Assembly (NCBI RefSeq): GCF_017497975.1
Contig: NZ_JAGDEL010000023.1
Coordinates: 52,663-116,662 of the forward strand
Source: Metabacillus bambusae
GTDB taxonomy: Bacteria > Bacillota > Bacilli > Bacillales > Bacillaceae
DNA length: 64,000 nucleotides
Direction: 5' to 3'
Below, piece by piece: positions 43,134-52,255 of the stretch. Numbering within the stretch: position 1 is the stretch's first letter; each line of letters starts with the position of its first letter. The notes below the pieces were generated by a model. That model worked only from the letters and a program-made list of their open reading frames with translations, did no database searches and had not been told where the DNA came from. The position numbers and the translations under genes were made by a program.

Positions 43134-45242
43134 ATGTTTAAAAATGCTTTCGGCGTCCTTCAAAAAATAGGACGTGCTCTAATGTTGCCGGTTGCATTAT
43201 TACCAGCTGCCGGACTTTTATTGGCATTGGGTAATGCTTTACAAAATGAAACTTTAACTAATCTTGCTCCATTTTTAACTAGCGATTGGGTTGTTTTAAT
43301 TGCGAGTGTAATGGAAAACGCAGGTAATATCGTATTCTCAAATCTACCTGTTTTATTCGCCGTTGGGGTTGCAATTGGTCTTGCTAACGGAGATGGTGTT
43401 GCTGGTATTGCTGCTTTAATCGGATATTTAATTATGAATGTTACGATGAGCAGTATTTTAAAAGGCTTGGGTGTAATGCCTACAGATTCGGCAGCATTAG
43501 CAGAGTTTTTAGCAAGTCATAGTGCTGCTTATGGAAATGTACTTGGTATCCCAACATTGCAAACAGGTGTTTTCGGTGGGATTATTGTTGGTGTTTTAGC
43601 ATCCTATATGTACAATAAATTCTTTACAATTGAATTACCACAATACTTAGGCTTCTTTGCCGGAAAACGATTTGTTCCAATTGCAACAGCAGCCTCAGCT
43701 GTATTACTTGGAATTCTCATGTACTTTGTATGGCCACCAATTCAATCTGGCTTAAATGCATTCTCAACAAACTTGTTAGATGCAAATAGAACGTTAGCTG
43801 CTTTTATTTTCGGTGTGATTGAACGTTCATTAATACCATTCGGTTTACATCATATTTTCTATTCGCCATTCTGGTTTGAATTTGGTTCTTATGTGAACGC
43901 TGCTGGTGATACTGTGCGTGGTGACCAGACGATATTCTTCAACCAAATTAAAGATGGTGTACAAGATTTAACTGCGGGAACATTTATGACTGGTAAATTC
44001 CCATTCATGATGTTTGGATTACCTGCTGCTGCATTAGCAATTTATCATGAAGCAAAACCTGAGAATAAAAAAGTTGTTGCTGGTTTAATGGGTTCTGCAG
44101 CATTAACTTCATTCTTAACAGGTATTACAGAACCACTTGAATTTTCATTCTTATTTGTGGCTCCGGTTTTATTTGGAATACACGCAATTTTTGCTGGTTT
44201 ATCATTTATGACCATGCATCTATTAGATGTTAAAATAGGTATGACATTCTCTGGTGGACTAATTGACTTCTTACTGTTTGGGGTATTAAACTCACAAACA
44301 AATTGGTGGTTAGTAATCCCGGTAGGTTTAGTTCTCGCGGTTATTTACTACTTCGGATTCCGTTTTGCGATCCGTAAATGGAATCTTGCAACACCTGGTC
44401 GTGAAGATGCTGATGTCGAAACATCTGATTCGGGTGATTCAAAACCAACAACTGCTGGTGAATTACCAGTCCAAATTTTAGAATCACTTGGTGGTCAAGA
44501 AAACATCAAACATCTTGATGCATGTATTACTCGTTTACGTGTAACTGTAAATGATGCAAAAGAAGTAGATAAAAACCGATTGAAAAAGCTTGGCGCATCT
44601 GGCGTATTGGAAGTTGGTAATAATATTCAAGCAATCTTTGGACCAAAGTCAGATAACTTGAAAACTCAAATCCAAGATGTAATGGCTGGAAAAAAACCAA
44701 GAGTAAATAAAACACATTCTCAAACTCAAGAAGTACAAGAACAAGTTGAAGATGTTGTGGCAGACGGTTTGAAAAATAATGTTGTAGAAGAAACACTTGT
44801 TTCACCTCTTACAGGAGAAATAAAGGATATTACTGAAGTCCCTGACCAAGTATTTTCAGGAAAAATGATGGGTGATGGATTTGCAATCTTACCAACAAAT
44901 GGAACGGTTGTTTCACCTGTTAACGGTAAAATTTTAAATGTGTTCCCTACAAAGCATGCAATTGGGATTCAATCAGACGGTGGAAAAGAAATCTTAATTC
45001 ACTTCGGTATTGATACAGTAAATCTTAAAGGTGAAGGTTTTGAAACATTTGTTCAAGAAGGTGACATTGTAGAGCAAGGTCAAAAATTGCTTGAAGTGGA
45101 TCTTGAATATGTGAAACAAAACGCACCAACAGTTATGACACCAATTGTTTTCACTAACCTTAAAGAAGGCCAAACAATAAAACTACAAGCAAAAGGTCAT
45201 GTAACTGCTAAAGATGAGAACATAATTTCGATTGAACAATAA
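43134..45242 (+). CDS. ptsG: Glucose-specific PTS enzyme IICBA PtsG
   Basis: PtsG (702 residues) takes up and phosphorylates glucose. Domain order is EIIC (membrane, about 1-420, start [20 protein letters not shown]), EIIB (about 445-520 with the phosphocysteine in [10 protein letters not shown]), a linker rich in Q and E, then EIIA (about 560-700 with the histidine in LIHFGIDTV). The ATG at 43134 follows GGAGG by eight bases; an upstream in-frame extension crosses the leader. It heads the ptsGHI block. Confidence 0.97.
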   Translation: MFKNAFGVLQKIGRALMLPVALLPAAGLLLALGNALQNETLTNLAPFLTSDWVVLIASVMENAGNIVFSNLPVLFAVGVAIGLANGDGVAGIAALIGYLIMNVTMSSILKGLGVMPTDSAALAEFLASHSAAYGNVLGIPTLQTGVFGGIIVGVLASYMYNKFFTIELPQYLGFFAGKRFVPIATAASAVLLGILMYFVWPPIQSGLNAFSTNLLDANRTLAAFIFGVIERSLIPFGLHHIFYSPFWFEFGSYVNAAGDTVRGDQTIFFNQIKDGVQDLTAGTFMTGKFPFMMFGLPAAALAIYHEAKPENKKVVAGLMGSAALTSFLTGITEPLEFSFLFVAPVLFGIHAIFAGLSFMTMHLLDVKIGMTFSGGLIDFLLFGVLNSQTNWWLVIPVGLVLAVIYYFGFRFAIRKWNLATPGREDADVETSDSGDSKPTTAGELPVQILESLGGQENIKHLDACITRLRVTVNDAKEVDKNRLKKLGASGVLEVGNNIQAIFGPKSDNLKTQIQDVMAGKKPRVNKTHSQTQEVQEQVEDVVADGLKNNVVEETLVSPLTGEIKDITEVPDQVFSGKMMGDGFAILPTNGTVVSPVNGKILNVFPTKHAIGIQSDGGKEILIHFGIDTVNLKGEGFETFVQEGDIVEQGQKLLEVDLEYVKQNAPTVMTPIVFTNLKEGQTIKLQAKGHVTAKDENIISIEQ

Positions 45243-45253
45243 GGAATAAATAC

Positions 45254-45281
45254 GCCACACTTGTCTTTTGATTCGTGTGGC
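45254..45281 (+). other. Hairpin between ptsG and ptsH
   Basis: GCCACAC and GTGTGGC pair around 14 bases, with no T-run. It may mark an RNA processing or stability point that separates ptsG from ptsHI. Confidence 0.5.
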
Positions 45282-45333
45282 TGATAAAATAGTATTTTGT
45301 AGAATATTGTAACTTAAAGGAGAATGATGAAAA

Positions 45334-45600
45334 ATGGCAGAAAAAACATTCACAGTAACAGCAGAAACAGGAATTCACGCTAGACCAGCAACAGTATTAG
45401 TACAAACAGCAAGCAAATTTGATGCAGATGTTAACTTAGAATACAATGGCAAAACAGTTAACTTAAAATCAATTATGGGTGTAATGTCTTTAGGTATTCC
45501 TCAAGGCTCTCAAATTAAAATTATTTCATCAGGTGGAGATGCGGAAGAAGCAATCGCAGGTATCGAACAAACACTTAAAAATGAGGGGCTTGGCGAATAA
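45334..45600 (+). CDS. ptsH: Phosphocarrier protein HPr
   Basis: HPr (88 residues) carries phosphate from enzyme I to the sugar EII proteins. H15 lies in [12 protein letters not shown] and the regulatory serine S46 in [12 protein letters not shown], the target of HPr kinase in carbon catabolite control through CcpA. Its TAA overlaps the ptsI ATG by one base (TAATG). Confidence 0.98.
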   Translation: MAEKTFTVTAETGIHARPATVLVQTASKFDADVNLEYNGKTVNLKSIMGVMSLGIPQGSQIKIISSGGDAEEAIAGIEQTLKNEGLGE

Positions 45601-47321
45601 TGAGTGCGAACTTAAAAGGGATAGGAGCTTCAGCGGGTATTGCGATTGCAAAAGCGTATCGCTTGGAGGAACCTGAACTTAAGATTGAAAAAAAAGAGAT
45701 AACAGACAAAGAAGCTGAAAAGCAGCGTTTTGAACAGGCAATCACCCAGTCAAAAGCTGAGCTTGAAAAAATTAAAGAGCATGCTAACCGTGAGTTAGGT
45801 GCGGATAAAGCTGAAATTTTCGCTGCTCATTTATTAGTATTAAGTGATCCAGAGTTGCTTAATCCTGTATTGGATAAGGTAAGCACTGAAGGCGTTAATG
45901 CTGAATTTGCAATGAAAGAAACGGCTGATATGTTTGTTTCAATGTTTGAATCAATGGACAACGAGTATATGAAAGAACGCGCAGCAGATATCCGTGACGT
46001 CACAAAACGTGTAATCGCACATTTGTTAGGTGTTCAAATTCCAAATCCTAGCTTAATTTCTGAGGAAGTTGTGATTATTGCAGAAGATTTAACACCTTCT
46101 GATACTGCACAGTTAAATCGTCAATTTGTACAAGGATTTACAACAGATATTGGTGGACGTACTTCTCATTCAGCAATTATGGCTCGCTCAATGGAAATAC
46201 CAGCAGTAGTTGGTACGAAACAAGCTACATCCAGTATCGAGAATGGTGTCATGGTAATTGTCGATGGACTTGATGGAGATGTAATTATTGATCCTTCATC
46301 AGAAGTTATTGCTCAATATGAAGAGAAAAAAGCAAAATACCAAGCTCAAAAAGCAGAATGGGCGAAGCTAGTTAATGAGCCAACTGTTACAAAAGATGGC
46401 AAACATGTAGAGCTTGCAGCGAACATTGGCACACCTGATGATGTAAAAGGTGTATTAGAAAATGGAGGAGAAGCAGTCGGTCTATACCGTACTGAGTTCC
46501 TTTACATGGGTAGAGATCAGCTTCCAACAGAGGACGAACAATTTGATGCCTATAAAACTGTTCTTGAAAGAATGGAAGGTAAACCAGTTGTTGTTCGTAC
46601 ACTAGATATCGGTGGAGACAAAGAGCTTCCATACTTAAATCTTCCAAAAGAAATGAACCCGTTCTTAGGCTTTAGAGCGATTCGTTTATGTTTAGAAGAA
46701 CAAGACATTTTCCGTACTCAGCTACGTGCATTATTACGTGCTAGCAGCTATGGTAATTTAAAAATCATGTTCCCGATGATTGCAACTGTCTCTGAATTTA
46801 GAGAAGCAAAAGAAATTCTTTTAGAAGAAAAAGAAAAGCTAGTTGCAAATGGTGTACAAGTATCAGATTCAATCGAAATTGGTATGATGGTGGAAATTCC
46901 ATCTACAGCTGTAATGGCTGATCAATTTGCAAAAGAAGTTGACTTCTTTAGTATTGGAACGAATGATTTGATTCAATACACAATGGCTGCTGACCGTATG
47001 AACGAGCGCGTTTCATATTTATATCAACCTTATAATCCAGCGATTTTACGCCTAATTTCAATGGTTATTGATGCAGCACATAAAGAAGGAAAATGGGCTG
47101 GTATGTGTGGAGAAATGGCAGGCGATCAAATTGCCATTCCATTATTACTTGGTCTAGGACTTGATGAGTTCTCAATGAGTGCTACATCGATCCTTCCTGC
47201 ACGTACACAAATTAAAGAGCTTTCTAAAGAGCAAGCTCAAAGCGTAAAAGAAAAAGTTTTAGCAATGAGCACAACTGAAGAAGTTGTTGAATTTGTTAAA
47301 GAAACATTCCATATATCATAA
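45600..47321 (+). CDS. ptsI: PTS enzyme I
   Basis: Enzyme I (573 residues) takes phosphate from phosphoenolpyruvate and passes it to HPr. The phospho-histidine is in [21 protein letters not shown] (about H189); the PEP-binding signature is [19 protein letters not shown] and the catalytic cysteine lies in GMCGEMAGD. It overlaps ptsH by one base. A strong terminator follows. Confidence 0.98.
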   Translation: MSANLKGIGASAGIAIAKAYRLEEPELKIEKKEITDKEAEKQRFEQAITQSKAELEKIKEHANRELGADKAEIFAAHLLVLSDPELLNPVLDKVSTEGVNAEFAMKETADMFVSMFESMDNEYMKERAADIRDVTKRVIAHLLGVQIPNPSLISEEVVIIAEDLTPSDTAQLNRQFVQGFTTDIGGRTSHSAIMARSMEIPAVVGTKQATSSIENGVMVIVDGLDGDVIIDPSSEVIAQYEEKKAKYQAQKAEWAKLVNEPTVTKDGKHVELAANIGTPDDVKGVLENGGEAVGLYRTEFLYMGRDQLPTEDEQFDAYKTVLERMEGKPVVVRTLDIGGDKELPYLNLPKEMNPFLGFRAIRLCLEEQDIFRTQLRALLRASSYGNLKIMFPMIATVSEFREAKEILLEEKEKLVANGVQVSDSIEIGMMVEIPSTAVMADQFAKEVDFFSIGTNDLIQYTMAADRMNERVSYLYQPYNPAILRLISMVIDAAHKEGKWAGMCGEMAGDQIAIPLLLGLGLDEFSMSATSILPARTQIKELSKEQAQSVKEKVLAMSTTEEVVEFVKETFHIS

Positions 47322-47325
47322 CATC

Positions 47326-47355
47326 AAAGGACAGGTTACTAGCCTGTCCTTTTTT
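47326..47355 (+). terminator. Terminator after ptsI
   Basis: AAAGGACAGG and CCTGTCCTTT pair around seven bases, then TTT. Confidence 0.88.
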
Positions 47356-47478
47356 ATGTTGTTCAAATATTTCTGGGGTACGAAAAGAGTTGCTCTCTGA
47401 TGAATTTTTCGCTTTTATATTATGAAGCAAGTTGGGGAACCTACCTTAAGAAGGTACATTTTAGGAGGTTGTGTTTCA

Positions 47479-47721
47479 ATGGAAGGAAACAATTTTCAGA
47501 TTGGTGAAGAGGTATACGTTATTTACAGAAATCCGCATGCTGCCAATGTAGCTAATATTGAAAAGGCAGACATCGTAGAGCATCCTAATAAACCTAAAGA
47601 GTTAGCCTTGTTTCTTCACGATGCTTATCACCCTTTAGCTGTCGATGATGCTGTTTTTTCAAGCTTTGATGAGGCTGAAGAGCTATACAATCAATTATTT
47701 GATTATCAACAATACGATTAA
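47479..47721 (+). CDS. splA: SplA, regulator of spore photoproduct lyase
   Basis: SplA (80 residues) is the first gene of the splAB operon and a negative regulator of it. It starts MEGNNFQIGEEVYVIYRNPH, typical of the family. AGGAGG at 47463-47468 is ten bases before ATG 47479; a longer frame from 47422 lies before that site. A small inverted repeat, TACCTT-AAG-AAGGTA (about 47438-47453), lies just upstream and may be part of its own control. Confidence 0.88.
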   Translation: MEGNNFQIGEEVYVIYRNPHAANVANIEKADIVEHPNKPKELALFLHDAYHPLAVDDAVFSSFDEAEELYNQLFDYQQYD

Positions 47722-47809
47722 CAGGAAATATTTATTTCGATTAACAAATAGAAGTTAAGCAAAGGTTAATCAAATAGATGTTCTTTTCTATTTAGGAGAT
47801 GAGATCAAA

Positions 47810-48838
47810 ATGATTAAACCATTTGTACCACAATTAGTATATATTGAGCCTAGGGCTTTAGAATATCCTCGTGGTGTAGAGTTGAAAGAGAAATTTCGGA
47901 AAATGGGGCTTGAGATCAGGGAAACAACATCTCACAATCAAGTTCGAAATATTCCTGGTAATAATCATCTTCAGCAATATCGCACAGCAAAGTCTACGCT
48001 TGTAGTAGGTGTGAGAAAAACATTAGAATTCGATAGCTCCAAACCTTCAGCAGAATATGCAATTCCACTCGCAACTGGTTGTATGGGTCACTGCCATTAT
48101 TGCTATTTACAAACAACAATGGGAAGTAAGCCATACATACGGACATATGTAAATGTTGATGAGATCCTTAATCAAGCTCAAAGCTATATGGAAGAGCGTG
48201 CTCCACAGATTACCCGTTTTGAAGCATCATGTACTTCAGATATTGTTGGGATCGATCATTTAACACATTCATTAAAATCAGCCATTGAATTTTTTGGTCA
48301 AACTGATATGGGAAGATTGCGTTTTGTAACGAAATTTCATCATGTCGATCATTTATTAGATGCAAACCACAATGGAAAAACAAGGTTCCGATTTAGTGTT
48401 AATGCTGATTATGTTATTAAGAATTTTGAACCAGGAACCTCATCATTGGATTTACGTATCGAGGCTGCAGTAAAAGTGGCAAAAGCAGGCTACCCATTAG
48501 GCTTTATAGTTGCACCAATTTATATCCATGAAAACTGGCAGGAAGGCTACAAAGTATTATTTGAAAAGCTTGATGCCCAACTTCCATCAGATGTAAGAGA
48601 TGATATCACCTTTGAAATGATCCAGCATCGGTTCACCAAACCAGCCAAACGAGTCATCCAAAAAAACTACCCCAAAACAAAACTTGAATTAAATGAAGAA
48701 GAAAGACGGTACAAATGGGGAAGATATGGAATTGGAAAATACATTTATCCAAAAGATCAAGAACAAGAGCTTCGTGAAACACTTGAGGATTATGTCGATC
48801 ACTACTTTCCGAATGCAAAGGTTGAATATTTTACGTAA
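47810..48838 (+). CDS. splB: Spore photoproduct lyase SplB
   Basis: SplB (342 residues) is a radical SAM enzyme that reverses the thymine dimer spore photoproduct in germinating spores. The cluster cysteines are C91, C95 and C98 in GCMGHCHYC, and C141 in EASCTSD is the hydrogen donor; these match B. subtilis numbering. The AGGAG site is nine bases upstream. It is 88 bp after splA, in the same operon. Confidence 0.96.
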   Translation: MIKPFVPQLVYIEPRALEYPRGVELKEKFRKMGLEIRETTSHNQVRNIPGNNHLQQYRTAKSTLVVGVRKTLEFDSSKPSAEYAIPLATGCMGHCHYCYLQTTMGSKPYIRTYVNVDEILNQAQSYMEERAPQITRFEASCTSDIVGIDHLTHSLKSAIEFFGQTDMGRLRFVTKFHHVDHLLDANHNGKTRFRFSVNADYVIKNFEPGTSSLDLRIEAAVKVAKAGYPLGFIVAPIYIHENWQEGYKVLFEKLDAQLPSDVRDDITFEMIQHRFTKPAKRVIQKNYPKTKLELNEEERRYKWGRYGIGKYIYPKDQEQELRETLEDYVDHYFPNAKVEYFT

Positions 48839-48946
48839 AGGCAGGGAGTAGACCTGTCTTTCTTTTATGACTACCGTGTTATCCGACATTTGCTAGGGAA
48901 AGTCCCTGTGTAGTGCCTATACACAGTTGACTTTGCTGGTACATTT

Positions 48947-49609
48947 CTATGTAAATGGATTTTTCCATTCCATCAGCATACCATAATGACAAGAGTCCTC
49001 GTCCTCCAAATAATTTTCCACAGGACACAACGGTGTTCTACCACATCGTAATAAGAAAGACATAACTGGATCCTTTAACTTGCCAGTTAATACTGCGTCC
49101 ACATACTCATTAATCGAGAGATCTTTACTAACTTTATGATAGCCTGGTAACCTTCCTCCTCCTAACAATCTTTCCAAATTTAACGAGATTACAATTTCAT
49201 ACATCGATTGCATTAACCATTTACCCACACCTAATTTCCGATAGGAAGGTGCAACACAAATATCAACAACATACAAAGAATTACCTGTAGGAAGATGATT
49301 AGTTATATACCCATTATCTGTGGCCTCCTCCCAAGAATGATTTTGATCGTTATGATCAAAATGAACGATTAATCCTGTCATAGAACCAATAATCTTACCG
49401 GCAATTTCAGCACAGATGGCCCCTTCAGGAAATAAGTTCACATGATTTTGTAGCTGGTCTGTATTCCACCATAGCTCAGGAGGAAATGGAGGTGGAAAGC
49501 TTTCCTGTTGAATTGCAATTAACTGTTCAAAATCAGTTTGTGTATACTGACGAAAAACGGTCTTAACAGGTATACCATCATTAAATAAATAAAGTTCTTT
49601 CCAAAACAT
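48947..49609 (-). CDS. GNAT family N-acetyltransferase
   Basis: The 220-residue protein has the acetyl-CoA fold: LYVVDICVAPSYRKLGVGKW includes motif A (R-x-x-G-x-G-K/A). A front segment (FRQYTQTDFEQLIAIQQESF) is the usual GNAT beta1-alpha1. The C-terminal LGGGRLPGYH is seen in a known Bacillus GNAT subgroup of unknown substrate. ATG at 49609 follows GGAGG by nine bases; a longer frame crosses it. In B. subtilis a GNAT (ykwB) lies here, but I am not sure this is the orthologue. Confidence 0.8.
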   Translation of the reverse strand: MFWKELYLFNDGIPVKTVFRQYTQTDFEQLIAIQQESFPPPFPPELWWNTDQLQNHVNLFPEGAICAEIAGKIIGSMTGLIVHFDHNDQNHSWEEATDNGYITNHLPTGNSLYVVDICVAPSYRKLGVGKWLMQSMYEIVISLNLERLLGGGRLPGYHKVSKDLSINEYVDAVLTGKLKDPVMSFLLRCGRTPLCPVENYLEDEDSCHYGMLMEWKNPFT

Positions 49610-49763
49610 TTCAGTTACCTCCAATTAAAAGAATTGTATGAAAAAGGAATAGCAACCTAAGATTTCATTTTCTAATAAGTATTAATTTTCAGGAGACTTT
49701 ATTTTATGCGTCATTTAGAAAGTGATAAAATAAACGTATCTTTTACATAAGGGGTGTCGGAAA

Positions 49764-50549
49764 ATGAATCTAGGTTTTCAAGGGAAAAACGCAATTGTTA
49801 TTGCATCAAGCCAAGGATTAGGAAAAGCTATTGCCCAAAAGCTTGCAGCACAAGGTGTAAATGTCATGATATCCAGCCGTGAACAGGAAAAATTAAAAGC
49901 TGTAAAAAACGAACTATTGCTTTCTAGTAAAGGGAAAATAGAATATAAGGCGTGTAATATAAAAAATACAAATGATATTAAACTACTCATTGAAGCAACG
50001 GTAGACGCATTCGGTTCAATTGATTTCCTTGTTAATAATGCAGGAGGGCCACCAGCTGGAACATTTGAAGAAATGACAGATGATGATTGGCAACATGCCT
50101 TTGAATTAAATCTATTAAGTTATATTAGAATTATGAGAGAAGTTTTACCACATATGAAGAAAAACGGAGGGAAAATTGTCAATATTGCCTCATCCTCGGT
50201 AAAAGAACCGATTCCAGGATTGATCTTGTCAAATACTTTTCGAACAGGAATAGTCGGCTTAACAAAAACACTAGCAAGCGAGTTTGCTCCATATAATATC
50301 TTAATTAATACGGTTGCACCAGGTAGGATTGCTACAGAACGAGTAGCATTTTTAGATGCGAATGCAGCGGAAAAACAAGGAATGACAAAACAAGAAATTG
50401 AGGAAAAAATGAAGAAGACGATACCGTTAGGACGATATGGAGAGCCAAGTGAATTTGCAAATTATGTAAGCTTCCTATTATCTGATGCCAATAGTTATAT
50501 GACGGGACAAACGTTGTTAATTGATGGTGGTATGTTGAAGTCGATATAA
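49764..50549 (+). CDS. Short-chain dehydrogenase/reductase lacking YxxxK
   Basis: The 261-residue Rossmann protein has the SDR cofactor loop as ASSQGLGKAIA (13-23) and the NNAGG motif, then IVNIASSSVKEP with the conserved serine. Where most SDRs have YxxxK, this one reads ILSNTFRTGIVGLTKTLA: the tyrosine and lysine are replaced by S-N-x-x-R. The C-terminal end TGQTLLIDGGML is normal. It may be an oxidoreductase of the SNxxR subgroup with altered catalysis. Its substrate is unknown. Confidence 0.82.
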   Translation: MNLGFQGKNAIVIASSQGLGKAIAQKLAAQGVNVMISSREQEKLKAVKNELLLSSKGKIEYKACNIKNTNDIKLLIEATVDAFGSIDFLVNNAGGPPAGTFEEMTDDDWQHAFELNLLSYIRIMREVLPHMKKNGGKIVNIASSSVKEPIPGLILSNTFRTGIVGLTKTLASEFAPYNILINTVAPGRIATERVAFLDANAAEKQGMTKQEIEEKMKKTIPLGRYGEPSEFANYVSFLLSDANSYMTGQTLLIDGGMLKSI

Positions 50550-50560
50550 ATGGTGAAGAT

Positions 50561-50635
50561 ATGATAACTTATCCGAAATTTAAAAAAGGTGCGACAATTG
50601 GTGTGTCAGCACATCCTCTGCATAGTTGGAAGTAG
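50561..50635 (+). pseudogene. Remnant of an LD-carboxypeptidase (S66) gene start
   Basis: ATG at 50561 starts MITYPKFKKGATIGVSAHPL and stops after 24 codons. MxxPKxLKxGDTIGVxAPSS is the N-terminus of S66 LD-carboxypeptidases (MccF family). The similarity ends after GVSA, and no further piece is recognised before ykwC, so it looks like a truncated remnant. Confidence 0.5.
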
Positions 50636-50711
50636 AAGATGGTTAGGTTATGATTCGTCAATCCTTTATTTGATGTCATAAAGTAAATATTACTAATAGG
50701 GAGGAAACAAA

Positions 50712-51578
50712 ATGAAACCAACAGTTGGATTTATCGGACTTGGCGTTATGGGGAATAGTATGGCAAATCATGTTTTGAAAGCAGGTTATCCTTTAAATGT
50801 CTATACAAGGTCGAAAGAAAAAGCGGAAGAACTTCTCAATGCAGGAGCAAGCTGGAAGGATTCTGTAAGCGAACTTTCTAAAGCTAGTGATATCATTATT
50901 ACAATGATTGGCTACCCAAAGGATGTAGAAGAAGTTTATTTAGGTGAAAATGGGATTTTACAAGCAGCAAAACCGAATACATATGTAATTGACATGACGA
51001 CATCACAGCCATCATTAGCTAAAAAAATTTATGAACAAGCTAGAGAAAGGGATTTATATGCACTTGATGCACCAGTTTCAGGTGGGGATATTGGTGCAAG
51101 AGAAGCAAGACTAGCAATTATGGTTGGTGGTGATAAAGCTGCTTTTGAAACATGTTTACCACTGTTTGAACTCATGGGGAAAAATATTGTTTATCAAGGA
51201 GATGCGGGTTCTGGTCAGCACACAAAAATGTGTAATCAAATTGCAATCGCCTCTGGTATGATCGGTATTTGTGAAGCGATCGCTTATGCAGAAAAATCAG
51301 GCTTAGATGCATCCAATGTACTAAAGAGTATCTCAACAGGTGCTGCAGGAAGTTGGTCACTTAGTAATTTAGCGCCTAGAATGCTTGCAGATGATTTTGA
51401 ACCAGGCTTTTTTGTAAAGCATTTTATAAAGGATATGGGGATTGCTTTAGAAGAATCTGGTAACATGAATGTAAACACGCCAGGGTTAGAGCTTGCCCAT
51501 AGACTTTATGAACAGCTTGCTGAGTCAGGAGAAGAGAACAGTGGTACTCAAGCGTTACTTAAGCTATGGAAGTCCTAA
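50712..51578 (+). CDS. ykwC: 3-hydroxyisobutyrate dehydrogenase family protein YkwC
   Basis: The 288-residue beta-hydroxyacid dehydrogenase has the NAD(P) motif GFIGLGVMGNSMA (6-18), the substrate motif DAPVSGGDIGA, the catalytic lysine in GQHTKMCNQ and the C-terminal FKDMGIAL-like KHFIKDMGIAL. It may reduce or oxidise a small hydroxyacid such as 3-hydroxyisobutyrate, glycerate or tartronate semialdehyde. GGGAGGAA is well spaced. Its end overlaps the next gene by 13 bp. Confidence 0.9.
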   Translation: MKPTVGFIGLGVMGNSMANHVLKAGYPLNVYTRSKEKAEELLNAGASWKDSVSELSKASDIIITMIGYPKDVEEVYLGENGILQAAKPNTYVIDMTTSQPSLAKKIYEQARERDLYALDAPVSGGDIGAREARLAIMVGGDKAAFETCLPLFELMGKNIVYQGDAGSGQHTKMCNQIAIASGMIGICEAIAYAEKSGLDASNVLKSISTGAAGSWSLSNLAPRMLADDFEPGFFVKHFIKDMGIALEESGNMNVNTPGLELAHRLYEQLAESGEENSGTQALLKLWKS

Positions 51579-52021
51579 TAAGGAAACTTCTAATGCAAGA
51601 GCCTGCCCCATTTGAGCTCTTACTTGAAGCAGATCCTTCTCTTGAAAAAGTAGAAGCAAATTTAAAAACGGGTACTACCTTTATAGCTGAAAATAATCAT
51701 GAGATCATAGGTATTATTATAGTTGTTCCTTTAGGAGAAATAGTAGATGAAATTGTCAATTTAGCAGTTAGAAAAGATTTTCGAGGAAATGGAATTGCTA
51801 AACAGCTTATTGAATTTGCAGTTGAAAATAGTAAAGACAAAGGGAAAATAGAAATGCTAGTTGGTACGGGGAATTCTAGTTTAGATCAATTGGCACTTTA
51901 TCAAAAATGTGGATTCCGTATATTTGCTATAAAAAAGGACTATTTTATTGATAACTATAATGAAGTCATTATTGAAAATGGAATACGATGTATGGATATG
52001 ATTATGTTAAAAAAAGAATGA
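51566..52021 (+). CDS. GNAT family N-acetyltransferase (151 aa)
   Basis: The protein has beta1 at EVLIRKL, and motif A in VRKDFRGNGIAKQLIEFA. KCGFRIFAIKKDYF is the usual C-terminal GNAT motif. The ATG at 51566 gives a complete N-terminal strand but overlaps ykwC by 13 bp; ATG at 51593, with AAGGAA seven bases upstream, is an alternative that loses it. Probably coupled to ykwC. Substrate not known. Confidence 0.82.
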   Translation: MEVLIRKLLMQEPAPFELLLEADPSLEKVEANLKTGTTFIAENNHEIIGIIIVVPLGEIVDEIVNLAVRKDFRGNGIAKQLIEFAVENSKDKGKIEMLVGTGNSSLDQLALYQKCGFRIFAIKKDYFIDNYNEVIIENGIRCMDMIMLKKE

Positions 52022-52081
52022 TCAGCAATAATAAAATTTTTATCATCTTGAAACTAATTCAAATGGAAAATATATATGTCT

Positions 52082-52113
52082 AAAAGACAATGTGACTTCA
52101 CATTGTCTTTTTC
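52082..52113 (+). terminator. Terminator after the GNAT gene
   Basis: AAAAGACAATGTGA and TCACATTGTCTTTT flank two bases, then T. Confidence 0.88.
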
Positions 52114-52255
52114 AATGTACCATGTTGTATTCACATTATTTTAATAATCTAAGGCTATAACTACACCTATGTTAGTGGTAAAATAAAGGGTGGACTAAAA
52201 TTATAATATGAGCCTATTTTATAGATTCTAAAAAACAAAAAGGGAGGAACCTACT

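Noticed and set aside
47341..47478. Sigma-G promoter of splAB
   Set aside because: TGAATTT and TATATTA are present near 47401-47421 but only about 8 bases apart; no pair with proper spacing could be defended.
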